Source: an uncultured Lachnospiraceae bacterium (GTDB taxonomy: Bacteria > Bacillota > Clostridia > Lachnospirales > Lachnospiraceae). Taken from it: a stretch of DNA of 5,448 nt. The position numbers and the translations under genes were made by a program. Under the pieces are notes generated by a model. It was not told the DNA's origin. It saw only the letters and a list, made by a program, of their open reading frames with translations, and made no database searches. Within the stretch, counting starts at the first letter, position 1; every line of letters begins with the position of its first letter. The stretch spans positions 1 to 5,448 of the forward strand of contig CACZOS010000195.1 in the NCBI GenBank assembly GCA_902782815.1. The letters run 5' to 3'. Positions 1 to 5,448 of this stretch are shown here, piece after piece.

Positions 1-570
1 GATGGCCGTCAGCGGATCATGACCCTCCGCCTCCTGTGGAGGATATCCGGGGAGAACCATCTCCGGCTGGAGATGGAAGCGGAAAAGAACAGGGATTTCC
101 CGGACCTGCCCCGTTTCGGAATCCGTCTGATGGTCCCGGGAGAGATGGACCGGCTGGAATACTTCGGGCTGGGTCCCACGGAATCCTATATAGATAAACA
201 TCGCGCGGCAAGTCATGGACTCTACCGCGCGAGGGTAAAAGCGCTTCACGAGGACCATATCCGGCCTCAGGAAAACGGCAGTCATGCCGGCTGCGATTAT
301 ATTATGTTAAAGGGGAAAGAGGCTGATCTGCTGGCTTTTGCAGATGAGCCATTCAGCTTTAACGCTTCGGTCTACACTGAAGAGGAACTGACCGTCAAAG
401 CCCATAATCATGAGCTGGTCCCCTGCGGGTCCACCCTTCTTCACCTGGATTACCGGCAAAACGGGATCGGTTCTGCCAGCTGCGGCCCTCCCCTGCGACA
501 GATCTACCGCTTTGACCATGACCGGTTCAGCTTCGCTGTCGAGATCTTCTTCCGTTTTCCTGTTTCCTGA
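1..570 (+). CDS. lacZ: Beta-galactosidase (GH2), C-terminal part, 5' truncated
   Basis: This is the last 189 codons of a glycoside hydrolase family 2 beta-galactosidase, which hydrolyses lactose and related beta-galactosides in the cytoplasm. The open frame runs back to base 1, so the ATG at 19 is internal and not the start. The translated part matches the C-terminal beta-sandwich domain (Bgal_small_N, domain 5 of E. coli LacZ). Matching motifs are FGLGPTES (nt 163-186, compare LGLGPQEN in E. coli), RPQENGSHAG (from nt 262), a late HNHEL, and the GIGSASCGP segment near the end. LacZ proteins are usually about 1000 residues, so roughly four fifths lies off the left edge, including both catalytic glutamates. 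The stop is TGA at 568-570. The 3' end overlaps the convergent VanZ-like gene by 44 bp. No clear terminator follows. The family is confident; the exact substrate is not decided by this fragment. Confidence 0.93.
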   Translation, partial: DGRQRIMTLRLLWRISGENHLRLEMEAEKNRDFPDLPRFGIRLMVPGEMDRLEYFGLGPTESYIDKHRAASHGLYRARVKALHEDHIRPQENGSHAGCDYIMLKGKEADLLAFADEPFSFNASVYTEEELTVKAHNHELVPCGSTLLHLDYRQNGIGSASCGPPLRQIYRFDHDRFSFAVEIFFRFPVS

Positions 571-970
571 GGGATCTGGTCGTCTTGAAGATGGTGGAGC
601 AGACGATCTTGATCACTGCGAATATGGCAAAAAGATAAAGGAATCCGGAGATGCCGGAGACGATATCTTCAAAATCCATGACCCCGGTTCCCGTGTAGCC
701 CTGACCGATCTCAATGGCGAAGGTCATGACCAGCATGAGGGTGAAGACATAGAGCCAGGCCACGGCCAGGATATGGTTTTTTGCCAGGAGGGCGAAAAGG
801 GGGTAGATGACCAGGAGCAGGGCCATGCCCACGATGCCGATGACCCAGAAATGCAGCTGTTTGTCGGTCAGAGTCCCTTCGTAACCGTTGTTCCAGCTTA
901 ATATTTTTGTATGGATGTCGGTGATATAGCCGATGATGGTGTAGATCAGTTCCCGCATGATGGATTTCAT
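527..970 (-). CDS. VanZ-like family integral membrane protein
   Basis: A small hydrophobic protein of 147 residues (143 if the second ATG is used) that fits the VanZ-like family. The family is named after enterococcal VanZ, which gives low-level teicoplanin resistance by an unknown mechanism; most members are uncharacterised. Visible family marks are a D-K-x-x-H motif (D36, K37, H40) just before the first strong membrane segment, an E-x-x-Q pair (E87, Q90) at the end of the second, and acidic FEDIV before a glycine-rich third (D99, E101, D102, G106). Predicted membrane segments are about residues 42-63, 66-88 and 103-125, with a weaker hydrophobic stretch near the N-terminus. The tail from residue 129 is strongly basic and probably cytoplasmic. 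The gene is divergent from the L,D-transpeptidase and has its own candidate promoter. Start: AAGGAG directly abuts the ATG at 970 with no spacer, while the in-frame ATG at 958 sits 12 bases downstream, so translation may begin at 958. Family call fairly confident, function unknown. Confidence 0.8.
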   Translation of the reverse strand: MKSIMRELIYTIIGYITDIHTKILSWNNGYEGTLTDKQLHFWVIGIVGMALLLVIYPLFALLAKNHILAVAWLYVFTLMLVMTFAIEIGQGYTGTGVMDFEDIVSGISGFLYLFAIFAVIKIVCSTIFKTTRSLRKQENGRRSRQRS

Positions 971-976
971 CTCCTT
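971..976 (-). promoter_or_regulatory. Ribosome binding site of the VanZ-like gene
   Basis: On the minus strand AAGGAG reads straight into the ATG at 970 with no spacing. The second in-frame ATG (ending at 956, first base 958) has a 12-base spacer. Neither is the ideal 6-9 bases, so this site decides between a 147- and a 143-residue protein. I lean slightly to the shorter form because a zero spacer is normally not usable. Confidence 0.6.
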
Positions 977-994
977 TTGTTTTTCCTGGCCCCT

Positions 995-1023
995 ATTCTA
1001 CCATCGGGATCCGGAAGAGGGAA
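995..1023 (-). promoter_or_regulatory. Candidate extended -10 promoter for the VanZ-like gene
   Basis: Reading the minus strand, a TAGAAT -10 (995-1000, five of six to TATAAT) is preceded by TGG, giving an extended -10 (TGnTAGAAT). A weak -35, TTCCCT (1018-1023, three of six), lies 17 bases upstream. Transcription would begin near 988 and leave a leader of under 35 bases ahead of the start. The assignment is by eye only. Confidence 0.45.
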
Positions 1024-1052
1024 GCGATGCAGTTTACGGGTTTTTTCGGTGG

Positions 1053-1081
1053 TGGATTCCTGCAGAGATTCATGGTATACT
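1053..1081 (+). promoter_or_regulatory. Candidate extended -10 promoter for the L,D-transpeptidase operon
   Basis: TATACT at 1076-1081 (five of six to TATAAT) is preceded by TGG at 1073-1075, an extended -10. A weak -35, TGGATT (1053-1058, three of six), lies 17 bases upstream. Transcription would start near 1088, giving a leader of about 56 bases. Its -35 is about 30 bp from the -35 of the divergent promoter, so a regulator bound between them (1024-1052) could affect both genes. No operator is obvious by eye. Several AT-rich TATAA words further downstream are alternative -10 boxes but lack a matching -35. Confidence 0.5.
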
Positions 1082-1090
1082 GAAAAAAGA

Positions 1091-1144
1091 TATAAAATTA
1101 TATAAAAAAATATAAGGAATATTGACCAAACGGAGGGAATATTG
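1091..1144 (+). repeat. AT-rich leader with 10-bp phased TATAA words and a 9-bp direct repeat
   Basis: TATAA begins at 1091, 1101 and 1111, an exact 10-bp period that places the words on one face of the helix. Immediately after, GGAATATTG occurs at 1116-1124 and again at 1136-1144, two helical turns apart; the second copy includes the G of the GTG start codon. The core AATATT is self-complementary. This is visible in the sequence. Whether it is a bent-DNA element, an operator for a dimer, or low-complexity leader DNA is not known. Confidence 0.45.
1132..1137 (+). promoter_or_regulatory. Ribosome binding site setting the GTG start of the L,D-transpeptidase
   Basis: GGAGGG ends six bases before GTG at 1144. 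There is no ATG in this frame near the site, and the residues that follow are a classic Lys-rich start plus membrane anchor, so GTG is the likely initiation codon. Confidence 0.8.
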
Positions 1145-2544
1145 TGAAAAAGTGGAAGATAACCGGGATAATCATTGCCGCAGCTGCTGTCATTCTGGCC
1201 GCGGTCTATCTCGCGGGACGCTATTATTTTATGAGTCATTTTTATCCCAAAACCACCGTAAACGGGGTGGATGTCAGCCTTAAGACGAAGAAGGATGCCA
1301 TGTCCGAGGTGAGAAATAATCTCCGGAGATATGTACTGAATATCCAATATACGGATAAACTGAATGCGGAATCCACCAACAGATCCATGATGATCTCCGC
1401 CAACAACTGCGGTCTGGAGTACACCGGCACGGACGAGCTCAAGAAGCATCTCGAAGACCAGGAGGAACAGTACTGGTTCCGGGATATCTTCTCCCGCCAC
1501 GACCATAAGGCCATGGGCCTTAAGATCAATGAGGAGAGGCTCCATGAGGCGGTCAATAATCTTTACTGCATGCACCCGGACGATCCCCAGGCCCCTGTGG
1601 ATGCCAAGATCGTCCTGGACGAGGAGAAGAAAGAATATACCGTTGTGGATGAGATCATCGGCAACACTGTGGAGCCGGAGACCTTCTATGCCGCTGTGGA
1701 GAAGGCGGTATTATCCGGGAATACGAGCCTGGATATGACCACCAATGCATACTATGTCCAGCCTGAATACCATGCCGCGGATGAGGTTGTCCAGAATGCC
1801 AAGAAGACCCTGGATACCTATATGGCCACGGTGATCAACTATGAGGATTCGGGCTGTACCTACACTCTTGATAAAACAAATATCTGCACCTTTATCACCA
1901 TCGGCGATGACTTCGGGATAAGCCTGGATAAAGAGGTCATGAAGAAATTTATCTCCGACAATATATCCCCGGTCTTTAACACGGTGGGCAAATCCCGTAC
2001 CTTTGATTCCCCGGGAAGCGGGCATTTCAGCATCTCCGGGGGAACCTACGGATGGCAGGTGGGTCTGCTGGATGAAAGAGCGGCTATGATCGAGGATATC
2101 AAGGCGGGCCAGACGGTGACCCGTGAGCCCAAGTATCTGCAGGATGCCGCCCTCAAGGACAGGACCTATGATGTGGGAGACAGCTATATCGACGCCAGCA
2201 TTTCCAGCCAGCATCTTTGGGTTGTGGAGAAGGGCAAGGTGACCATGCAGTCCGATTTCGTGTCCGGGGATTCCTCCAAGGGAAGGGATACAGACAAGGG
2301 AATCTATATGATCGAGAAGAAACAGAGGAACTATTCCATGAGGGAGAATCCGGTCACCGTTTCCTACTGGCTTCCCTTCAATCTTGATCTGGGTGAGGGT
2401 TTCCATGATGCCTCCTGGAGGAGAAAATTCGGAGGAAGGATCTATACTTACAGCGGATCCCACGGCTGCATCAACTTACCCCCTGCTTTTGCCAAAAAAC
2501 TCTATGAACACATAAAAGTGGGCTTCCCTGTGGTGATCCACTGA
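1144..2544 (+). CDS. Membrane-anchored L,D-transpeptidase (YkuD) with peptidoglycan-binding-type domains
   Basis: A 466-residue cell-wall enzyme predicted to make 3-3 peptidoglycan cross-links, or to attach substrates to the tetrapeptide stem, outside the membrane. Residues 1-6 are basic and about 7-28 form a signal anchor with no obvious cleavage site. The middle region (about 80-200 and 235-335) looks like two PG_binding_4-type domains; the second has the characteristic YGWQV (302-306) and a following REPKY (327-331). The C-terminal YkuD domain covers about 346-466. It carries the catalytic SHGCIN motif (S439, H440, G441, C442, N444) and an upstream histidine in FHDAS (H421). The architecture resembles Ldt enzymes of Gram-positives such as E. 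faecium Ldtfm, with all active-site residues intact. It starts on GTG with a good ribosome binding site and is the first gene of the cluster; the ABC-F gene follows after 22 bp. Five cysteines (89, 142, 238, 248, 442) is many for an exported Firmicutes protein. L,D-transpeptidases of this type can reduce sensitivity to beta-lactams, but this is not shown here. Confidence 0.92.
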   Translation: MKKWKITGIIIAAAAVILAAVYLAGRYYFMSHFYPKTTVNGVDVSLKTKKDAMSEVRNNLRRYVLNIQYTDKLNAESTNRSMMISANNCGLEYTGTDELKKHLEDQEEQYWFRDIFSRHDHKAMGLKINEERLHEAVNNLYCMHPDDPQAPVDAKIVLDEEKKEYTVVDEIIGNTVEPETFYAAVEKAVLSGNTSLDMTTNAYYVQPEYHAADEVVQNAKKTLDTYMATVINYEDSGCTYTLDKTNICTFITIGDDFGISLDKEVMKKFISDNISPVFNTVGKSRTFDSPGSGHFSISGGTYGWQVGLLDERAAMIEDIKAGQTVTREPKYLQDAALKDRTYDVGDSYIDASISSQHLWVVEKGKVTMQSDFVSGDSSKGRDTDKGIYMIEKKQRNYSMRENPVTVSYWLPFNLDLGEGFHDASWRRKFGGRIYTYSGSHGCINLPPAFAKKLYEHIKVGFPVVIH

Positions 2545-2555
2545 TCAGACATGTT

Positions 2556-2560
2556 GAGGA
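2556..2560 (+). promoter_or_regulatory. Ribosome binding site deciding the ABC-F start
   Basis: GAGGA abuts an ATG at 2561 with no spacer and lies six bases before a second in-frame ATG at 2567. The spacing favours 2567, giving a protein beginning MIKVENLSY, which is also where ABC-F proteins usually begin. Confidence 0.65.
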
Positions 2561-2566
2561 ATGAGT

Positions 2567-4321
2567 ATGATCAAAGTAGAAAACCTGTCCTATTCATTTC
2601 CGGAGAAGGATCTCTACCGGAAGATATCTTTTAAGATAGAAGAGGGCGACCATGCCGTCCTGATCGGAAGCAACGGGACGGGAAAGACTACCCTTCTGGA
2701 TATGATCGTAAATGGGGAGGAGTACCTCTACACCGGCAGGATCCGTATGCCGGAGGGCCTGAAGACAGGCTATGTGAGTCAATACGTCGAACATGACCGG
2801 GATATCATCTGCCCGGTCTTTGACTATCTGGCCCGGGATTTTGAGGATATGCTCAAAGAACAGGATGAACTTTGCCAGGAGATGGAGAAGGCGGAGGATA
2901 TTGAGGATGTTCTGCAAAGATATCAGGAATGTCTGGATGATTTCGCTTCGGTGGACGGTGATAATTATGAGGTAAACATCCACAGGCAGCTCAAAATGGC
3001 CGGTCTGACCCGGATCTCCCGGGTGCCGGTCAACCGCATCAGCGGAGGGGAGTTCAAACTGATCCGTATCATCCGGGGGATGATGCGTCATCCCGGCCTT
3101 CTGATTCTGGACGAGCCGGATGTCTTTCTGGATTTCGATAACCTGGCCGGTCTCCGGGACCTGATCAACGTCTATCCCGGAACCATACTGGCGGTTACCC
3201 ACAATCGTTTTCTCCTGAATCATTGTTTTGACCGTATCCTCCATCTGGAGGGTGGGGACATCCAGGAGTTCGAAGGTTCTTATCCGGCCTATCAGCTGGC
3301 CCTGCTTTCGGGAAAGATCGAGAGGATGGAGGGGGCTGCCAGGGACCGGGAGGAGATTCTCCGCCAGCAGAAGCTGGTGGAACGCATGCGGAAAGAAGCA
3401 GCTTACATTGATAATCCCGCCAAGGGAAGACAGGTAAAAGCCAGAGCATCCCTCTTAAAAAGGCTGGAGGAAAATGCCATCAAGGAACCCTTCCTGGAGC
3501 TGCGTCAGCCGGAGTTCAGGCTCTCTTCCCCGAAGGATGACATGCCGGTAAATGCAGACGACCCGCCCGCAAACCCGGAATCTGTCAGGCTACTGGAGAT
3601 CAGAGACTACCATCTGGCTTACGAGGATGTTCTTCTGGATAAGGTTTCCCTGACCCTGGAACCCGGGGTCAAAGCTGCCCTGGCCGGGCCCAACGGTACA
3701 GGAAAGACCAGCCTGCTGGAGGAAATCTGGCGGCGGAACCGGGATGAGATGTCCCTGGGATTTATGTCCCAGGTCTATCATGAGTCCTTCTCACCGGAGG
3801 ACAGGGTGGAAGACCTCTTTGGGAAGCAGGGAACGGATGTCCCCGCAGACCTGGAGAAGTATCTGGAAAACTATTGTTTCAGCCCGGAGATGGCCGGACA
3901 GAAGATCGGACAGCTGTCCGGAGGGGAGAGGAATCTTCTCCAGCTGGCCCTTCTGGGTGTAAAAGAATCGGAAGCTTTGCTGCTGGATGAGCCCAGCAGT
4001 CATCTGGACCTGCCCGGCCAGGCCGCCCTGGAAAAGGCGATCCGGGAATATCCCGGGACGGTGCTCATGGTCTCCCATGACTTTTACACCATCGCGAACT
4101 GTATGGATCTGGTCTTTTATGTGGAGGACAGGGATATCCGCAGGATGAGTGCCCGGGCATTCCGAAAGATGATCTACCGGCGATATTTTCCCAGCCAGTC
4201 GGTGGAGACAGAGAAAAGAAAAAGAGAACTGGAAGACAGGATCCGGGCGGCTTTAAAAAACAAGGATACAGATCAGGCCGGAAAATACAGGGATCAGCTG
4301 GCTGACCTGATAGACGGGTAA
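2567..4321 (+). CDS. ABC-F family ATPase (ribosome-associated, two ATP-binding domains)
   Basis: A 584-residue soluble protein with two ATP-binding cassettes and no membrane segment, the layout of ABC-F translation factors. These bind at the ribosomal E site and, in some branches, protect against antibiotics. Numbering is from 2567. Cassette 1 has Walker A GSNGTGKTT (34-42), signature SGGE (159-162), Walker B with D182 E183, and an H-loop histidine (H212). Cassette 2 has Walker A GPNGTGKTS (374-382), signature LSGGER (S451), Walker B with D474 E475 followed by PSSHLD, and H-loop VSHD (H504). Both catalytic glutamates are kept. A charged helical linker (about 239-320) corresponds to the P-site tRNA interaction region. 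An acidic, proline-rich spacer (about 321-341) precedes cassette 2, and a short charged helix ends the protein. Cassette 1 is off consensus: DEPDVFLD in place of DEPTNHLD, SGGEF in place of SGGER-like, THN in place of SHD. I recall similar variants in clostridia but cannot assign a named subfamily or a resistance role. An ATG at 2561 is the alternative start. Nudix follows after 16 bp. Confidence 0.9.
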   Translation: MIKVENLSYSFPEKDLYRKISFKIEEGDHAVLIGSNGTGKTTLLDMIVNGEEYLYTGRIRMPEGLKTGYVSQYVEHDRDIICPVFDYLARDFEDMLKEQDELCQEMEKAEDIEDVLQRYQECLDDFASVDGDNYEVNIHRQLKMAGLTRISRVPVNRISGGEFKLIRIIRGMMRHPGLLILDEPDVFLDFDNLAGLRDLINVYPGTILAVTHNRFLLNHCFDRILHLEGGDIQEFEGSYPAYQLALLSGKIERMEGAARDREEILRQQKLVERMRKEAAYIDNPAKGRQVKARASLLKRLEENAIKEPFLELRQPEFRLSSPKDDMPVNADDPPANPESVRLLEIRDYHLAYEDVLLDKVSLTLEPGVKAALAGPNGTGKTSLLEEIWRRNRDEMSLGFMSQVYHESFSPEDRVEDLFGKQGTDVPADLEKYLENYCFSPEMAGQKIGQLSGGERNLLQLALLGVKESEALLLDEPSSHLDLPGQAALEKAIREYPGTVLMVSHDFYTIANCMDLVFYVEDRDIRRMSARAFRKMIYRRYFPSQSVETEKRKRELEDRIRAALKNKDTDQAGKYRDQLADLIDG

Positions 4322-4323
4322 AT

Positions 4324-4329
4324 AAGGAG
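4324..4329 (+). promoter_or_regulatory. Ribosome binding site of the Nudix gene
   Basis: AAGGAG lies eight bases before ATG at 4338 and just after the ABC-F stop (TAA at 4319-4321). It gives a single clear start and fits one continuous transcript. Confidence 0.75.
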
Positions 4330-4337
4330 AGAGGGAA

Positions 4338-4898
4338 ATGAAAAAATATGACGAGCTGAAATGGCGAACTGTTTCGAGAGAAAGAGTTCTGCATACACCG
4401 GTATTTGATGTTTATAAGCAGACGGAAGTGACGGATTCCGGCCTGACCGGAGAGTATGCGGGGATAGAAGCACCGGACTGGGTGGTCATTGTCGCGGTAC
4501 ACGGGGATAACTTTATCCTGGTGAGACAGTGGCGCCACGGTGAAGAAAATCTCACCCTGGAGTTCCCGGGAGGAGTGATCGACAAGGGGGAAGACCCCAG
4601 ACGCACCGCCTGCAGGGAATTGCTGGAGGAGACCGGCTTCCGGGCGGGAAAGATGACTTTCCTGGGGAGGGTAAGTTCCAATCCGGCCCTCTTTAAGAAT
4701 CATTTTTCCGTATTCCTGGCCGAGGATCTGGTCCAGACCGGGAAACAGCATCTGGATGAGGATGAGCTGCTTCAATATGAGGAGATGCCCATCAATGAGG
4801 TCATTCGTCATTACGGAGACGGGGAGTTTACCCATGCCTTCATGGGGACAGCCCTGGCCTTTTATTTCCGGCATCTGGGGGAGAAGAACGGAAAATGA
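4338..4898 (+). CDS. Nudix hydrolase, ADP-ribose pyrophosphatase type
   Basis: A 186-residue cytoplasmic hydrolase that cleaves a nucleoside diphosphate linked to another group, using divalent metal bound by the Nudix box. The box GX5EX7REUXEEXGU is perfect: G79, E85, R93-E94, E97-E98, G100, F101. It is preceded by an LEFPGG segment typical of the NudF/ADP-ribose branch. A proline (P116, in SSNPA) lies 16 residues after the box glycine, the spacing reported as a signature of ADP-ribose pyrophosphatases and seen in E. coli NudF (SFLASP). A late LDEDE (about 139-143) also fits that branch. Length is normal for the family. The product from ADP-ribose would be AMP and ribose 5-phosphate. Substrate remains inference, since GDP-mannose and other sugar nucleotides are used by close relatives. 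The gene sits 16 bp after the ABC-F gene and overlaps the next gene by 4 bp (ATGA at 4895-4898), so translational coupling is likely. Confidence 0.9.
   Translation: MKKYDELKWRTVSRERVLHTPVFDVYKQTEVTDSGLTGEYAGIEAPDWVVIVAVHGDNFILVRQWRHGEENLTLEFPGGVIDKGEDPRRTACRELLEETGFRAGKMTFLGRVSSNPALFKNHFSVFLAEDLVQTGKQHLDEDELLQYEEMPINEVIRHYGDGEFTHAFMGTALAFYFRHLGEKNGK
4877..4883 (+). promoter_or_regulatory. Possible ribosome binding site of the rsmJ-like gene inside the Nudix 3' end
   Basis: GGGGGAG lies 11 bases before ATG at 4895. The spacing is a little long and the site is weaker than others in the window, so initiation probably also relies on ribosomes ending on the overlapping Nudix stop codon. Confidence 0.35.
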
Positions 4899-5448
4899 TC
4901 ATCTGTTTGGAACCGGGAGGAGACAGAAGGGAAGCGGAAAGACTGGCTGAACGTTTGAATGTCAGTCTGTGTGAATCGGTTCTGCCTGCTCCCTCCGGAT
5001 TAACTCTTCGTTTTCATTCGGGGGGATTATCTTTGCTGGGAGAAGGGATGGAGATGCAGGGGGACCTGACCTATATGATCCCCAGGATCAAAAAGGCCAA
5101 TCTGGACAGGGAATACCTGGTCAGAGCTGCCCGGCTGAAAAATCTTCCGGAACATCCACAGGCTTTAGATGCCACTGCCGGCATGGGAGAAGATTCCCTG
5201 TTGCTTGCCGCAGCGGGCTACCGGGTGATCCTCTATGAATGTAATCCGGTGATCGCGGCTTTGCTGCGGGATTCTCTGCGCCGGGCGGATACGGTTCCTG
5301 AACTGAGGGAGATCGTCCGCAGGATGGAGCTAAGGGAAGAGGACAGTATAGAAGCCATGGACGTGCCGGGCATTTTTCCGGATCTGATCCTTCTGGATCC
5401 CATGTTTCCGGAGAGAAAGAAAAGCGCTCTGATCAAAAAAAAGTTTCA
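4895..5448 (+). CDS. rsmJ: RsmJ-like 16S rRNA (guanine-N2) methyltransferase, 3' truncated
   Basis: The frame from ATG 4895 stays open to the window edge (184 codons plus two bases) and lacks a stop, so the gene continues outside. It encodes a class I SAM-dependent methyltransferase close to RsmJ (YhiQ), which in E. coli modifies G1516 of 16S rRNA. The SAM-binding motif DATAGMGED (D92-D100) matches DATAGLGRD of E. coli RsmJ. Next comes YRVILYECNPVIAALL (compare CRVRMLERNPVVAALL). The catalytic-region DPMFP (D168-P172) followed by ERKKSALIKK matches the DPMFPHKQKSALVKK block closely. The N-terminal 60 or so residues are more divergent but keep a MIICLE beginning and a GGLSLLGEG segment where RsmJ has GGAMAHRRK. 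The family is about 250 residues, so roughly 65 are missing on the right. It overlaps the Nudix stop by 4 bp and is the fourth gene of the cluster. The family is confident; the modified base in this organism is inferred. Confidence 0.87.
   Translation, partial: MIICLEPGGDRREAERLAERLNVSLCESVLPAPSGLTLRFHSGGLSLLGEGMEMQGDLTYMIPRIKKANLDREYLVRAARLKNLPEHPQALDATAGMGEDSLLLAAAGYRVILYECNPVIAALLRDSLRRADTVPELREIVRRMELREEDSIEAMDVPGIFPDLILLDPMFPERKKSALIKKKF

Noticed and set aside
573..614. Possible hairpin just after the lacZ stop (GATC and TCGTCT pairing with AGACGA and GATC)
   Set aside because: The perfect stem is only six base pairs around a 15-base loop, no T-run follows, and the DNA is explained as the coding end of the VanZ-like gene. 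Not good enough to call a terminator.
410..901. Plus-strand open frame across the VanZ-like gene
   Set aside because: Its product is a low-complexity Asp/Gly/His-rich sequence with no family likeness, it overlaps lacZ out of frame, and the opposite strand has a coherent membrane protein with a ribosome binding site.
1122..1127. TTGACC as a -35 box
   Set aside because: A -10 at normal spacing would fall inside the L,D-transpeptidase coding start, and no TATAAT-like word is there.
967..1575. Minus-strand open frame covering the divergent promoter region and the start of the L,D-transpeptidase
   Set aside because: It runs through both candidate promoters and the AT-rich leader, with no family likeness; treated as a shadow.
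1711..2463. Long minus-strand open frame antisense to the L,D-transpeptidase
   Set aside because: It mirrors a gene with an intact active site, shows no recognisable domain, and has the His/Gly/Ile-rich look of an antisense shadow.
4065..4874. Long minus-strand open frame antisense to the ABC-F end and the Nudix gene
   Set aside because: It spans two well-supported genes and their junction, and its product has no recognisable motif.

Overview
The window looks like ordinary chromosome from a Gram-positive, moderate-GC member of the Firmicutes, most likely a clostridium of the Lachnospiraceae type. This rests on strong AGGAG-type ribosome binding sites, short gene spacing, a GTG start, and the gene families present (YkuD L,D-transpeptidase with PG_binding_4-type domains, VanZ-like protein, a clostridial-looking ABC-F protein). 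The genus assignment is inference. I see no insertion sequence, tRNA, rRNA, CRISPR array or phage gene.

Layout. (1) Bases 1-570 are the 3' end of a GH2 beta-galactosidase (lacZ), cut by the left edge. (2) Bases 527-970 on the minus strand encode a small VanZ-like membrane protein whose 3' end overlaps the lacZ 3' end by 44 bp. (3) Bases 971-1143 form a divergent intergenic region. It has one candidate extended -10 promoter for each direction, an AT-rich leader with TATAA words spaced 10 bp apart, and a 9-bp direct repeat. (4) From 1144 to the right edge runs a tight co-directional cluster. It holds a membrane-anchored L,D-transpeptidase (1144-2544, GTG start), an ABC-F ATPase (2567-4321), a Nudix hydrolase of ADP-ribose pyrophosphatase type (4338-4898), and an RsmJ-like 16S rRNA methyltransferase (4895 to the edge, 3' truncated). 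The gaps are 22 bp, 16 bp and a 4-bp ATGA overlap, and I see no terminator between these genes, so they are probably one transcript.

How the genes may fit together. The VanZ-like protein and the L,D-transpeptidase are divergent neighbours that both point to the cell envelope. The ABC-F protein and RsmJ both point to the ribosome. The Nudix enzyme is probably nucleotide-sugar housekeeping. The window holds no clear new system. The points most worth a second look are the degenerate first ATPase site of the ABC-F protein, the VanZ-like/L,D-transpeptidase pairing, and the rRNA methyltransferase homolog in a Gram-positive operon, which runs off the right edge.
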